64,000 nt of DNA from Sinorhizobium chiapasense (GCF_036488675.1 NZ_CP133148.1:930001-994000); one strand, 5' to 3'. Counted from the first letter of the stretch, positions 44,520-53,711 are shown. Translations and numbers: made by a program. The notes: generated by a model not told the origin, from the letters alone.

Positions 44520-45050
44520 ATGATCAGAACCTTAGCCGTAGTTGCGCTGGCGACGGGCGCAGCAGCTACCGCGTCTGCGATCGCGTCTGCGCAAGAGTCA
44601 TCGCAGACCGCCGTCGCCAATTTCATCGGCAAGGATGGCGAGGAGACGGGCCGGGCCGCGTTGACGGCGGCCGGAAAGGGCGTGCTGATCGAGATGGAAA
44701 TCACCGGCCTGCCAAAGAACACTTGGGTTGCCTTCCATGTACACGAAGTCGGAAGCTGCGACCCGGCAGGCGGCTTCGAGTCGGCGGGCAAGCATTTTGC
44801 CGGTGAGGATGAGAACGCCGAACATGGATTCCTGGCGGCGAAAGGTCCGCACGCCGGCGACATGCCGAACCAATATGTCGGCGCCGACGGGACGCTCCGC
44901 GCGCAGGTGTTCAACAGCTTCGTTTCTCTCGATGACAAGGGCACGGCCATTCGTGGCCGCGCGTTGATGATCCATGCGCGTTCCGATGACAACCGCAGCC
45001 AACCGGCGGGTGACGCGGGTGACCGACTGGCCTGTGCCATCATCGAATAG
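44520..45050 (+). CDS. sodC: Cu-Zn superoxide dismutase, periplasmic
   Basis: 176-aa periplasmic enzyme dismutating superoxide. ATG 44520 follows GGAAGGATTTGGT; a signal peptide (LAVVALATGAAATASAIAS) ends near AQE. Copper/zinc ligands are present: His73 and His75 (AFHVHEVGSC), bridging His92 (GKHFAG), His102 and His111, and the last copper His152 (MIHARSDD). Cys80 and Cys172 can form the disulfide. It follows nadC by about 115 bases and may be transcribed separately. Confidence 0.93.
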   Translation: MIRTLAVVALATGAAATASAIASAQESSQTAVANFIGKDGEETGRAALTAAGKGVLIEMEITGLPKNTWVAFHVHEVGSCDPAGGFESAGKHFAGEDENAEHGFLAAKGPHAGDMPNQYVGADGTLRAQVFNSFVSLDDKGTAIRGRALMIHARSDDNRSQPAGDAGDRLACAIIE

Positions 45051-45063
45051 GTCTGTTGTCTCT

Positions 45064-45177
45064 AGAGCGGGATGAGGTAAAGTATGCGCGGTTTTCCGCC
45101 CGCATCCCGCTCTAACTCATTAGAATCGATCACGTTGATGACTTTAGGTCGATTCGACCTAAAGTCATCGTGATCTA
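45064..45177. repeat. Second mosaic repeat family, copy 2
   Basis: First hairpin AGAGCGGGATG ... CATCCCGCTCT (45064-45113) with GCGGTTTTCCGCCCG inside; second hairpin GATCACGTTGATGACTTTAGG ... CCTAAAGTCATCGTGATC (45128-45175). It ends on the stop codon of nadQ, so the element supplies the last bases of that gene. Related to 32413-32517. Confidence 0.7.
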
Positions 45178-46155
45178 GCGTCCGCCGACTTTCAGGCCGG
45201 GAGCAGGCCGCTCGTCGAGAATCTGGCGGCGGAAGCGGAAAAGCGCGGCCGGTCTGCCGCCGGTGGAGGCAAGCGTTCCGCCGGTTGGCTCTACGAGTTC
45301 TGCCCCCTCGACCAGACGTCGGAAGTTCTGCTTGTGCAAGTGACGGCCGGAGATCGCTTCGACGGTTGCCTGCAGATCGGTTAGCGTGAACTCCGGCGGC
45401 ATCAGTTCGAACACCACGGGTCGGTATTTGATCTTGCCGCGCAATCTGGCGACCGCCGTTGCGACGATGCGACGGTGGTCGTGGCGCATCGCCAAGCCGA
45501 TGGCTGGATTGTCGAGATTGCCGCAATGCCCGTCGATCACCGCCTCGCGCACAAGGCCGGCCTCGTAAAGCAACTCGTAGCGTTCGAGCACGCGCTCCTC
45601 GTCCCAGGGAAAGTCGTCGAGGCCGAAGGCGAGCCGAATGCGGGAGCGACGTTGCGCGGCGGAAGCCGATCGTTCGTCATATGGCGGACTGTTTTCCCAG
45701 CGGGTGAGCGCTGGCAGGATGACCTGATCGAGGAGGGCGGGTCGCCCCCGCCGCCAATCCTCCCACGGCAGATAACCGTACCAGTCTCGCCAATGGGCGC
45801 CGGCCTCGGCCAACTGCTCGTTGTTCTCCGCGTCCGTGCGCGTCAGCGCCAGATAACCGACGGAGACCATGTGCTTGCCTTCCTCGCCGGGCAGCCGCTG
45901 GCGGCCACGATCGCCGAAGGTGTAGAGCTGTTCGATATATCCAAGCCTGAGAGCGATGCGTTTTTCGACGCGGTCGCGCAGGCCTGTCTCGAAGGTGCGG
46001 TGACGCGCCGGATCGAACGGACCGAAGGGCAGGCTGTCGCGCGTGTCGCCATCCGTCTCGCTGACAGCGAGAATATGCGGGCTGCGGTTGGCGACAGCGA
46101 CGATCGCCGCATTGAGGCCGATCTCGACAGTGATTGCCGGCACGTCAGTCAGCAT
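45175..46155 (-). CDS. nadQ: NadQ-type transcriptional regulator (NUDIX plus winged HTH)
   Basis: 326-aa repressor-type protein: N-terminal NUDIX-like ligand domain and C-terminal winged helix (FTLTDLQATVEAISGRHLHK, then NFRRLVEGAELVEPTGG). The NUDIX catalytic box is degenerate, as expected for a sensor. ATG 46155 (MLTDVPAITVEIG) is chosen; the longer frame overlaps the phosphatase gene. It is divergent in function from nadABC only by location, four genes away, and the 40650 palindrome is its likely target. The ligand is probably an NAD-pathway metabolite (inference). Confidence 0.85.
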   Translation of the reverse strand: MLTDVPAITVEIGLNAAIVAVANRSPHILAVSETDGDTRDSLPFGPFDPARHRTFETGLRDRVEKRIALRLGYIEQLYTFGDRGRQRLPGEEGKHMVSVGYLALTRTDAENNEQLAEAGAHWRDWYGYLPWEDWRRGRPALLDQVILPALTRWENSPPYDERSASAAQRRSRIRLAFGLDDFPWDEERVLERYELLYEAGLVREAVIDGHCGNLDNPAIGLAMRHDHRRIVATAVARLRGKIKYRPVVFELMPPEFTLTDLQATVEAISGRHLHKQNFRRLVEGAELVEPTGGTLASTGGRPAALFRFRRQILDERPAPGLKVGGR

Positions 46156-46684
46156 GCCGCGCGCTCTCCGCTCGAGTGGGGAGCATGAAGGGCGCATTGC
46201 CATCTGCGTCGGCCCCGCGGCCGATGGACCGCACGGCATCGACGAGCTTGCCCTTTCGCGAAAGCGCCTCGTCGCCGATCTCCACCAGCCGTGGGTTTGG
46301 CGTAGCGTATGGTGAGGCGTGGCGCAGGCGCGCAGCGAGCGCGACATCGTCCTGGTCCGGCTCGACCGCCAGCGCCGCGATCAACGCTGCCGCCGGCGAG
46401 CGGGAAACGCCCATCCAGCAATGGATGAGGAGCGGTCGGGTACGGTCCCAGTTACGGGCAAAATCAATGATCCGCTGGACGTGTTCCTCCTGCGGCGCGA
46501 TCAGGTTGCCCGTTCCCGCGACGCTGATGTCGTTGACACCGATCGTCAGGTGCTTCGCCCGGTCGATGACGGCGGGGCGGTGAAAATCCTGCCCCTTGGC
46601 AAGCAGGCTCACCATTTCGCGGCAACCGTGGCGAACGGCCATCTCCGCGATGCGCGCAAGCGGCGAGACGACAATGCCGGTCAT
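46145..46684 (-). CDS. Tyrosine/dual-specificity phosphatase-like protein
   Basis: 179 aa. The P-loop HCWMGVSRS gives the CX5R signature with Cys89 and Arg95, and Asp in the preceding segment could be the general acid. The fold matches small bacterial protein tyrosine phosphatases. It starts two bases after the upstream HD gene's stop, and its end overlaps the nadQ start by eleven bases, so the three genes form one transcript. The substrate is unknown. Confidence 0.85.
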   Translation of the reverse strand: MTGIVVSPLARIAEMAVRHGCREMVSLLAKGQDFHRPAVIDRAKHLTIGVNDISVAGTGNLIAPQEEHVQRIIDFARNWDRTRPLLIHCWMGVSRSPAAALIAALAVEPDQDDVALAARLRHASPYATPNPRLVEIGDEALSRKGKLVDAVRSIGRGADADGNAPFMLPTRAESARHAD

Positions 46685-47293
46685 TCAGGCTTCCGCCTTT
46701 GCCATGGTCCGTTCCCCTTCGAGCGTATTGAACCGTTCGGCGAACAGCCGCTGCGCCTCGACCGCCGGCAGCGGATCGATCAGCAGGGTCTCCCGCGTAA
46801 TGCCGCGCGGTTGGCCGAAGAACCTGCGGGCCTCTTCCGCCGAAAACCCGGCAAGCTCGGTCGCCTCGAAATAGGCCGCGATGCGATCGGCCTTCTTGAT
46901 CCGCTCCTTGAGTTCCTTGGGCGTATGAGGTGGCAGGCCGAACCGCAGGTGCACGGCGCTTTCGAGCCGCTTTTCCACGGTCTTGTAACCACCGCCGACG
47001 ACCGCTTTGAATGGCGAGATCATGTCGCCGATGACATATTCCGGGGCATCGTGAAGGAGCGCCATCAGGCATTCGTCCGCATTGCAGCGGTTGGTCCGAC
47101 GGAAGATATCCTCGACGATCAGGCTATGCTGGGCGACGGAAAAAGCGTGATCCCCCGAAGTCTGGCCGTTCCAGCGCGCCACACGGGCAAGGCCATGGGC
47201 GATGTCGGAAAGCTCGACGTCGAGCGGCGAGGGGTCGAGCAGATCGAGCCGCCGGCCGGAAAGCATACGCTGCCAGGCTCGCGCATTGATCAT
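46685..47293 (-). CDS. HD-family hydrolase, YfbR-like
   Basis: 202-aa HD-domain protein of the 5'-nucleotidase (YfbR) group that hydrolyses deoxyribonucleoside monophosphates. Metal motif: FSVAQHSLIVEDIF (His56), MALLHDAPEYVIGD (His81-Asp82, Asp90). Start ATG 47293 overlaps the ygfZ stop (TCAT on the plus strand). It is embedded between ygfZ and the phosphatase in the minus-strand operon. Confidence 0.87.
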   Translation of the reverse strand: MINARAWQRMLSGRRLDLLDPSPLDVELSDIAHGLARVARWNGQTSGDHAFSVAQHSLIVEDIFRRTNRCNADECLMALLHDAPEYVIGDMISPFKAVVGGGYKTVEKRLESAVHLRFGLPPHTPKELKERIKKADRIAAYFEATELAGFSAEEARRFFGQPRGITRETLLIDPLPAVEAQRLFAERFNTLEGERTMAKAEA

Positions 47294-48138
47294 GCGCTTG
47301 CCTCATCGGCCTCGGTGGGGAACGAAAGGCCTGTCCAGCCGGGCAAGGTCAACGTGACGGGTACGTCGCCCGCAAGAATGGTGTCTCCATTGGCGATCGC
47401 TTCGCCGGCCTTGTCGATACGAACGATGGCAAGGCCGGCCTTGTGCCGTACGGTGCCGAGGGAGCCGATCGATCGGTCATTGATCGTAATGCTGGCACCT
47501 GTCGGCGGCAGCGGCGCCTCGCCGGCAACGATCACGACACGGCGGCGTGCCGCGGCGCGGTGCTGCATTCGGGAAACGACCTCCTGACCGACATAGCAGC
47601 CCTTCCGGAAGGAAAGCCCGCCATTGAGGTCCAGCAGAACATCGTGCGGAAAGACATCCTGCAGGGCGAAATCGGCGCCCGAAACGGCGACACCGCTCGC
47701 GATCCTCAGTCGTTCGAAGTCGGCGGGCGTCGCGTCCGTGCCTTCTATTTCGCGATAAAGACGGGAAACGGAAAGCCCGGCCTTTTCAAATCGATGGTCG
47801 CGATAACTTCCTTCCGGCGGCTCTTCGCCGAACACGACCGTGACCGGCGCCGGCGACCGCAGCGAGAGGTCGACGGCAGATCGCAATTTATACATGGTCA
47901 GCCGTTTCAGCAGTGGCTCGGCCTGGTCGCTCGTCGTCTCCAGCCTGAGCGCCTCGCCGTCGCGGTAGATCAGAAAATCGAACAGGATCTTGCCCTGCGG
48001 CGTCAGCAAGGCACCGGGACGTACTTCATCGGAGCCAAGCGCGCCAATGTCGGTGGTAATCAGGTTTTGCAGAAGATCTTCGGCGTCCTTGCCGGAAACG
48101 CTGACGATCGCGCGATCATCGAGGCAAACCTTTGGCAT
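47290..48138 (-). CDS. ygfZ: Folate-binding protein YgfZ
   Basis: 282-aa member of the GcvT-like tetrahydrofolate-binding family (YgfZ/IBA57), helping maturation or repair of certain iron-sulfur proteins. The signature KGCYVGQE (179-186) is intact, and the N-terminal half contains VRPGALLTPQGKILFDFLI. ATG 48138. It overlaps the next gene by four bases. Confidence 0.93.
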   Translation of the reverse strand: MPKVCLDDRAIVSVSGKDAEDLLQNLITTDIGALGSDEVRPGALLTPQGKILFDFLIYRDGEALRLETTSDQAEPLLKRLTMYKLRSAVDLSLRSPAPVTVVFGEEPPEGSYRDHRFEKAGLSVSRLYREIEGTDATPADFERLRIASGVAVSGADFALQDVFPHDVLLDLNGGLSFRKGCYVGQEVVSRMQHRAAARRRVVIVAGEAPLPPTGASITINDRSIGSLGTVRHKAGLAIVRIDKAGEAIANGDTILAGDVPVTLTLPGWTGLSFPTEADEASA

Positions 48139-48250
48139 CGTTCGAATCCTGTTCTCTTTGTCGAAGAGGTAGGATGTTCGTCGGCCATCGGCAAGCGTGC
48201 CGCCGGAGCGGAGCGAGGAAAAGTGCTTCGGTCCCGGTCGTTGGGTCCAA

Positions 48251-49003
48251 TCAGTCGCCGGCGACGAAAAACTTCCACCGGCCGTCGGGTGTGATGCCGA
48301 CGCGGTAGAAGTTATAGCTGCCGAATTCTTCCATTTCGGCGAAGTCGCCGGCGGTGACGAGCCGGAAGAGATCCACCTTTTCGGGTGCCGTCAGTGAGGA
48401 CAATGGCTTCTCGGCAAAATAGGGCCATACATAGGCCTCCTCCGGCGTGCCCTTGTCAGCGAGAACAAAGCCGGTCGACAGAACGTCGAGAAGGATCGCC
48501 AGGATTTCGACGCCGTCCTGGTCGCCGGAAAGGCCCTTGAGCGTGGTGACGGGGTCCTCGTCGCTGCTGACGCCTGTCACCTGAGTTTGGGTCGGTCCCT
48601 TGCCGAGCAGTGGTCGCAATCTTTCGATATCGCCCGAGGCGGCGGCTTCGACGATCAGTTCACGCATACGCGCAACCGGAGCCGGAATCTTGGAGACATC
48701 CGTCAGCACGTCGACCGGCTCAACGACTTGCGGGGCCTCGATTTCGTCATCCTTGGCCGCAGCATTATCGACCAATGGGTCAGGCATCGGAATTTCGAGA
48801 GGTGCCTGCTCCTCTGGCTCGGCCTGTTCAGGCTGGTCGGAGGGCGCCGTATTCTGATCGCTGGCGATAGGGCCAGGGACCCCTTGAAGTTCGCTGAGCG
48901 CAAATGTGGGAGCAGCCATGATCGGCGTGCACGCGGCTACGCCGGCCAACAGCAGCGTAACAAGGCGAACCGAGGAAGCCCGGTTTGCAAGGTTCCGTCT
49001 CAT
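48251..49003 (-). CDS. Conserved exported hypothetical protein
   Basis: 250 aa from ATG 49003 (MRRNLANRASSVRLVTLLLAG). Signal peptide ends near AAPTFA, then an acidic Pro/Glu-rich linker and a globular C-terminal half with SSLTAPEKVDLFRLVTAGDF and the closing YNFYRVGITPDGRWKFFVAG. Repeat-like ASGDIERLRPLLGKG resembles an ankyrin-type segment. The compact, well-conserved end suggests a periplasmic protein; function unknown. Confidence 0.75.
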   Translation of the reverse strand: MRRNLANRASSVRLVTLLLAGVAACTPIMAAPTFALSELQGVPGPIASDQNTAPSDQPEQAEPEEQAPLEIPMPDPLVDNAAAKDDEIEAPQVVEPVDVLTDVSKIPAPVARMRELIVEAAASGDIERLRPLLGKGPTQTQVTGVSSDEDPVTTLKGLSGDQDGVEILAILLDVLSTGFVLADKGTPEEAYVWPYFAEKPLSSLTAPEKVDLFRLVTAGDFAEMEEFGSYNFYRVGITPDGRWKFFVAGD

Positions 49004-49019
49004 TGAGGCAGTCCCGATA

Positions 49020-49289
49020 TTATTGGATTGTCCGCTGCGGCGAGAATTCTCCGGCCAGCATTCGCTCACGAAGCGAATTCAGCATCGCTTCGGCACCTTC
49101 CTCGCCATGGAGACGGATGGTTTCCCGCATGGCCAGCGCGATCGCGGCGTCGGCGATGATCTCCGGCTCGATCCCGTCCGCCATGCCGTCCGCCCAGGCT
49201 TCGTTCTGATGTTCAAGGGCCGCCTGCATTTTCTCGTGGACGATCATGTCGTCGATGTCGGTCAGGCTTGGTTCCATCATTCGTTCCAT
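49020..49289 (-). CDS. Hypothetical protein, 89 aa, acidic and helical
   Basis: Starts MERMMEPSLTDIDDMIVHEK, rich in Glu, Asp, Met and Ala, with no hydrophobic segment. The sequence suggests one soluble helical protein. It lies 16 bases upstream of the exported protein gene, so probably one transcript. No recognised family. Confidence 0.65.
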   Translation of the reverse strand: MERMMEPSLTDIDDMIVHEKMQAALEHQNEAWADGMADGIEPEIIADAAIALAMRETIRLHGEEGAEAMLNSLRERMLAGEFSPQRTIQ

Positions 49290-49449
49290 GCGACTTCCAA
49301 TACGTGCACTTGGCTCAATCTAACGACGTTCCGCTGAACCGCAACTGAACGGGGCGGATAGGCCGGTCACTTCTTACCACTCTCTTAACAAACTTAGCAG
49401 CCTTTTCCCGAAACGACACGGGGTCCCGAAAAAAGAGGTTAATTTCTTG

Positions 49450-49887
49450 CTAATTTCCAAAGCGGGCGACGATTTCTGACGCAAGTGTTGCACCTTCGGC
49501 ACGGTACCGCTGCTCGGCGAGCGTGGCGGGCTCGGTGCAAGTCGTGTAGACGGACGCGAAGGTTCGATACCCACGGTTGAAGGCGGCGGTCAGACGCTCG
49601 CGCCGTTTCGGTTCGTCAGCCGCCTCCTTGTCGATCAATTCCTGTGTCGAGCGCCGCCACGTATCTTCCTCGGCCTTGAGGCAGAGATTGCGCAGATAAT
49701 GGACCGATCCGAGAATTTCGGCGAGGCGAACCAGCCGCTGGTCATAGGACGTCGCGTTTTCCCCGGTCACCGGAGGCGTCGCCTTGTCCGGTTGGGGCGC
49801 TTCTTCTTGCTGAGCGGCGGCGCCGACGGCGAAAACGAGAAGGGCGCCGGTCAAGGCAAGTCGAAGAATGGGCGGGGCACTGGTCAT
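49450..49887 (-). CDS. TIGR02301 family periplasmic protein
   Basis: 145 aa. Signal peptide LRLALTGALLVFAVGAAAQQ; mature part with LVRLAEILGSVHYLRNLC and AFNRGYRTFASVYTTCTEPA, two Cys, matching the TIGR02301 family of alphaproteobacterial proteins with unknown role. The start overlaps the NUDIX stop by three bases. Confidence 0.8.
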   Translation of the reverse strand: MTSAPPILRLALTGALLVFAVGAAAQQEEAPQPDKATPPVTGENATSYDQRLVRLAEILGSVHYLRNLCLKAEEDTWRRSTQELIDKEAADEPKRRERLTAAFNRGYRTFASVYTTCTEPATLAEQRYRAEGATLASEIVARFGN

Positions 49888-50354
49888 GATCCCATCAAAT
49901 CCGAATCAGCGTCGGTTTTATGGCAAACGTTGCCTGCGGGGAGCCTTGGCCGGAGTCCGGACAGCCTTTCCACGCATTGGCGAACGCTCTCGGGAATCGG
50001 CAGTTCGAAGATTTCCTCAGGGGTAAACCAGCCAACGCCTGCGGCGTCATCATTGGCGATCGCGACGGAGTCGTCATCCGCCTGAACCGTGAAAACCGAA
50101 AGCAGAAAATGCCGCCCCTCCGATTCCTTTCCCGGCAGATCATAGGTTTCGAAGAGCACGGGGTCGCGGCCGCTGATGCCGGTTTCCTCGGCAAGCTCGC
50201 GCAGCGCAGTCTCTGCCGGCGTTTCGCCCGGCTCAGCCCGGCCGCCGGGAAAGGCGTACATGTCGGCCGATGGCGGGTTGGCGCGCCGGACGAGCAGATA
50301 GCGCCCATCCCGTTCGAGGATGGCGGAGGAGGCGAGTTGGGGCCGCTTTTGCAT
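49884..50354 (-). CDS. NUDIX hydrolase
   Basis: 156-aa enzyme with an intact Nudix box beginning GGRAEPGETPAETALRELAE and continuing through ETGI (about 37-59). It probably hydrolyses a nucleoside diphosphate derivative such as ADP-ribose; the exact substrate is not readable. Start ATG 50354 follows a weak ribosome site. It heads the minus-strand run that ends with nadQ; the SRAP gene is divergent, 61 bases away. Confidence 0.87.
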   Translation of the reverse strand: MQKRPQLASSAILERDGRYLLVRRANPPSADMYAFPGGRAEPGETPAETALRELAEETGISGRDPVLFETYDLPGKESEGRHFLLSVFTVQADDDSVAIANDDAAGVGWFTPEEIFELPIPESVRQCVERLSGLRPRLPAGNVCHKTDADSDLMGS

Positions 50355-50415
50355 AGCAGAATCAAAATGGCGTTGGATCGTTGACCCATCCTACGTGAAG
50401 TGCCACATCCCTGTC

Positions 50416-51195
50416 ATGTGCGGACGTTTTGCGCTGACGGCGAGGCCGGAAGAATTGATGGAACTGTTTGGGCTGCTGGAGGCGGAAGACTTCCCGGCGC
50501 GCTACAACATCGCGCCAACGCAGCCGATCATCGTGGTCGTCGCCTCGGATCGGGCAAAACCGGGCAGCAACCTGCCGGAGCGCAAGACCCTGCTTGTCCG
50601 TTGGGGCTTCACGCCCGGCTGGGTGAAGGATCCACGCAAGTTCCCGCTGCTCATCAACGCCCGCTCAGAATCGGCGGTGGAAAAGGCCGCCTTCCGCGCG
50701 GCGATGCGGCATCGCCGCATTCTGGTGCCGGCTTCCGGCTTCTATGAGTGGCGCCGCCCGGCAAGAGGCAGGGGCGAAGCTTCCCAGGCCTACTGGGTCC
50801 GCCCGAAGAGGGGCGGCATTGTCGCCTTTGCCGGCCTCATGGAGACCTGGTCTTCCGCAGACGGCTCGGAGGTCGATACGGCTGCGATCCTCACCACCGG
50901 TTCAAACAGGGTGATTCGGCATATCCATGATCGCATGCCGGTCGTGATCCAGCCGGAGGACTTTGCCCGCTGGCTGGATTGCAGGACCCAGGAACCGCGC
51001 GAGGTCGCCGATCTCATGGCGCCGGCCCCTGGCGACTATTTCGAGGCTATCCCTGTATCGGACAAGGTGAACAAGATCGCCAATACTGGACCCGAACTCC
51101 AGGACGAAGCCGTGCCCGCCAAGTCGCCGGAAGCGGCAAGCCGGAACCGCGATGACGACCGGGATGACAACAACAGGCAGATGTCCCTGTTTTAG
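50416..51195 (+). CDS. SRAP-domain protein (YedK/HMCES-like)
   Basis: 259-aa protein that covalently caps abasic sites in single-stranded DNA through the amino group of Cys2. ATG 50416 leaves MCGRF with Cys2 exposed after Met removal, which is essential for the mechanism. Family motifs: ARYNIAPTQP, RWGFTPGWVKD, INARSESAVEK, FYEWRR, and HDRMPVVI. The C-terminal tail is Asp/Arg/Asn-rich and variable. Confidence 0.93.
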   Translation: MCGRFALTARPEELMELFGLLEAEDFPARYNIAPTQPIIVVVASDRAKPGSNLPERKTLLVRWGFTPGWVKDPRKFPLLINARSESAVEKAAFRAAMRHRRILVPASGFYEWRRPARGRGEASQAYWVRPKRGGIVAFAGLMETWSSADGSEVDTAAILTTGSNRVIRHIHDRMPVVIQPEDFARWLDCRTQEPREVADLMAPAPGDYFEAIPVSDKVNKIANTGPELQDEAVPAKSPEAASRNRDDDRDDNNRQMSLF

Positions 51196-51217
51196 CGAGG
51201 CGCTGCGCGGGCGGGAT

Positions 51218-51364
51218 TCAGGCGGTGCGCTTGACGAGCTTGCCTGCCGGTTTGACCTTGACCTGCAGCGCTGCGGCGAGCACGGCCTTCAGGCCCAGCG
51301 GCCGATATAGCGTTACCAGATCGGCGACGGGCGGCTTCGTTTCGGTGATCTTGGCGGCCTTCAC
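51218..51364 (-). CDS. Possible small basic protein, 48 aa
   Basis: GTG 51364 with AAGGAGAG nine bases upstream. The product reads KAAKITETKPPVADLVTLYR, then a hydrophobic GLKAVLAAALQVKV and a basic end KPAGKLVKRTA. Ala/Lys/Val content and coherent GC3 use favour coding, but another frame (51192-51404) is open over the same bases. A DNA-binding or membrane-peripheral peptide is possible. Moderate to low confidence. Confidence 0.45.
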   Translation of the reverse strand: MKAAKITETKPPVADLVTLYRPLGLKAVLAAALQVKVKPAGKLVKRTA

Positions 51365-51783
51365 TTTGCATTCTCTCCTTGATGCGTTCCCTTACCGGAA
51401 ACACTTCGTTTTCCCGTTATGCGCGAAAACAAAGCTCCCCCCTTGTTCCTCCGGAAACAGGGATCGGATGCAGGGGCCAATCTGCAATCGCGAATCTCCT
51501 TCCCGTTGCGGCGATCCAGATAAGCTAATAATGACAAAACCATGGCCGACTTTACTTTATGATGCCGGTCGTTGCTTGCCTGTGGTTGACCTCTTGACCG
51601 GCGTGGTGCGAAGCGCGATAAGTGTCGCCATGAAAACGGTTATCTGCATTATTTGCCGGAAGATTATTCGCTAGCGATCCGCTGGCCTGGCCGTTTTCGT
51701 CTCCCGAAATCCAAGATGATAAACGTGCGGGCCGCCCGGACGCTGTATATTCCGACGGTTGCACGCAGGCTTGGAGATTTGGG
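51365..51783. other. Gene-free spacer upstream of cysS
   Basis: About 420 bases. A few plus-strand codons are open (to 51674) but the implied protein is low quality. Promoter for cysS expected near the right end; the ribosome site is GGAG before ATG 51784. Nothing else was recognised. Confidence 0.45.
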
Positions 51784-53184
51784 ATGGGCGCTATGCCGAC
51801 TTTGAAGCTGTACAACACACTGACGCGGGAGAAGGCCGATTTCCGGCCCATCGACCCGGAGAACGTGCGTATGTATGTCTGCGGCCCCACGGTCTATGAC
51901 TATGCCCACATCGGCAATGCGCGCCCGAATATCGTCTTCGACGTTCTTTTTCGGTTGCTGCGCCATGTCTATGGCGCAAACCACGTCACCTATGCCCGCA
52001 ACATCACCGACGTCGACGACAAGATCAACGCGCGTGCGCTGCGCGATTATCCGGGGCTGCCGCTGAACGAGGCGATCCGTCGCGTGACCGAGAAAACCGA
52101 GACGCAGTTTCTCGAGGATATTGCGACGCTCGGTTGCCTAGATCCGGACGTGCAGCCGCGAGCGACCGAAAATATCGCCCAGATGATCGAGATCATCGAG
52201 AAGCTGATCGCGAAGGGACATGCGTATCAAGCCGCCGGGGAAGTGCTGTTCGACACGAAATCGATGGCCGACTATGGCGAGCTTTCGAAGCGCAACCTCG
52301 ACGAACAGCAGGCCGGGGCCCGCATCGCTGTCGATGCTCACAAGAAAAATCCCGGCGATTTCGTGCTCTGGAAGCTTTCCGAGGCCGACGAGCCTGGCTG
52401 GGACAGCCCTTGGGGACGCGGTCGGCCGGGCTGGCACATCGAATGCTCGGCGATGAGCAGGCATTATCTCGGCGAAGTGTTCGACATCCACGGGGGCGGT
52501 CTGGACCTGATTTTTCCGCACCACGAAAACGAGATCGCGCAGTCGCGTTGCGCCCATGGCACCGAGGTGATGGCGAACGTGTGGATGCACAATGGCTTCC
52601 TGCAGGTCGAGGGCCGCAAGATGTCGAAGTCCGAGGGCAATTTCGTCACGATCTACGAACTCCTTCACACCGAGAAGTTCGGTGACCGCAAATGGCCGGG
52701 CGAGGTGCTGCGGCTTGCAATGTTGATGACGCACTATCGCGAGCCGATCGACTTCTCCCTCAAGCGCCTTGAGGAGGCCGAGCATCTGCTCTCAAAATGG
52801 CCTGTGCCCGGAGAGGCAGTCGGCGAACCGGATCCTGCGATCGTCGCGGCGCTCGCGGATGACCTCAACACCGTTGCCGCGGTCCAGGCATTGCATGCGC
52901 TTGCCCAGAAGGCGGCCGTCGATTCGCGTCAGGCCGGCGTTTTCGCCGCAAGTGCAGCTCTGCTTGGCGTTGCGCCAAAGGAAATCGAGCTCGACGAGGC
53001 AGTCGTGCATGAGATCGACGAGCGCGTCCGTGCCCGCCTCGAACTGATCAAGGCGAAGAACTTCGCTGAAGCGGACAGCATTCGCGACGATCTTCAGGCA
53101 CGAGGCATCCAGCTCAAGGACGGCAAGGACCCGGAAACCGGCGAGCGGGTGACGACCTGGGAGGTCAAGCGGTCGCAGGCGTAA
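51784..53184 (+). CDS. cysS: Cysteinyl-tRNA synthetase
   Basis: 466-aa class I aminoacyl-tRNA synthetase that charges tRNA-Cys. HIGN at 42-45 replaces HIGH, as is usual for CysRS; Cys33 ([10 protein letters not shown]) and later Cys/His residues provide the zinc site. KMSKS is at 279-283. ATG 51784 has GGAG about eight bases upstream; ATG 51793 is an alternative. The GFA genes follow 44 bases downstream. Confidence 0.95.
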   Translation: MGAMPTLKLYNTLTREKADFRPIDPENVRMYVCGPTVYDYAHIGNARPNIVFDVLFRLLRHVYGANHVTYARNITDVDDKINARALRDYPGLPLNEAIRRVTEKTETQFLEDIATLGCLDPDVQPRATENIAQMIEIIEKLIAKGHAYQAAGEVLFDTKSMADYGELSKRNLDEQQAGARIAVDAHKKNPGDFVLWKLSEADEPGWDSPWGRGRPGWHIECSAMSRHYLGEVFDIHGGGLDLIFPHHENEIAQSRCAHGTEVMANVWMHNGFLQVEGRKMSKSEGNFVTIYELLHTEKFGDRKWPGEVLRLAMLMTHYREPIDFSLKRLEEAEHLLSKWPVPGEAVGEPDPAIVAALADDLNTVAAVQALHALAQKAAVDSRQAGVFAASAALLGVAPKEIELDEAVVHEIDERVRARLELIKAKNFAEADSIRDDLQARGIQLKDGKDPETGERVTTWEVKRSQA

Positions 53185-53228
53185 CCCGTAGCCGGGTGCG
53201 ATGCCGCAGAGGGAAGAGGAGCGTGAAC

Positions 53229-53711
53229 ATGACGGACGAGATCCAAACTGGCGGATGTCAATGTGGCGCAATCCGCTTTCGCGTCGAGGGAAAGCTCGGC
53301 GACGCCTCGGTATGCCATTGCCGCATGTGCCAGAAGGCGAGCGGAAACTTCTATCTGCCGCTCGTCTCCGTGCGCGGAGCGCAGGTCACCTGGACGCGCG
53401 GCGAGCGCAAGCGCTACCAGTCGTCGAACGCCGTCTGGCGCGGCTTCTGCTGTGATTGCGGCACGCCGCTGAGCTATGAAGCGCTGGACGGTATGGCACT
53501 GGCGATCGCCGCCTTCGACAGACCCCAAGGTATCGCGCCGACGATCCAATGGGGTATCGAGGCGAAGCTTCCCTATGTCGACCGGGTGCACGAACTCCCG
53601 GGCGAAGATACGATGGAGGATGTGGCGGCGGGCTCCTTCCTCGCCGACCTCGTTTCCTACCAGCACCCCGATCACGACACCGAAACCTGGCCACCGGAGG
53701 CAAAGCGATGA
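53229..53711 (+). CDS. GFA/CENP-V family protein, paralogue 1
   Basis: 160 aa of the glutathione-dependent formaldehyde-activating (GFA)/CENP-V fold, a zinc-binding beta protein. The zinc ligands are in GGCQCGAIRF (start), CHCRMCQK (about 30-37) and CCDCGTPL (about 73-80). ATG 53229 follows GGAGCGTGAAC. Actual substrate uncertain; the formaldehyde role is by family. The stop overlaps the next start (ATGA). First of three tandem paralogues. Confidence 0.9.
   Translation: MTDEIQTGGCQCGAIRFRVEGKLGDASVCHCRMCQKASGNFYLPLVSVRGAQVTWTRGERKRYQSSNAVWRGFCCDCGTPLSYEALDGMALAIAAFDRPQGIAPTIQWGIEAKLPYVDRVHELPGEDTMEDVAAGSFLADLVSYQHPDHDTETWPPEAKR

Noticed and set aside
51192..51404. 70-aa minus-strand ORF
   Set aside because: Arg/Gly/Ala-rich shadow frame; the overlapping 48-aa frame with a ribosome site is more plausible.
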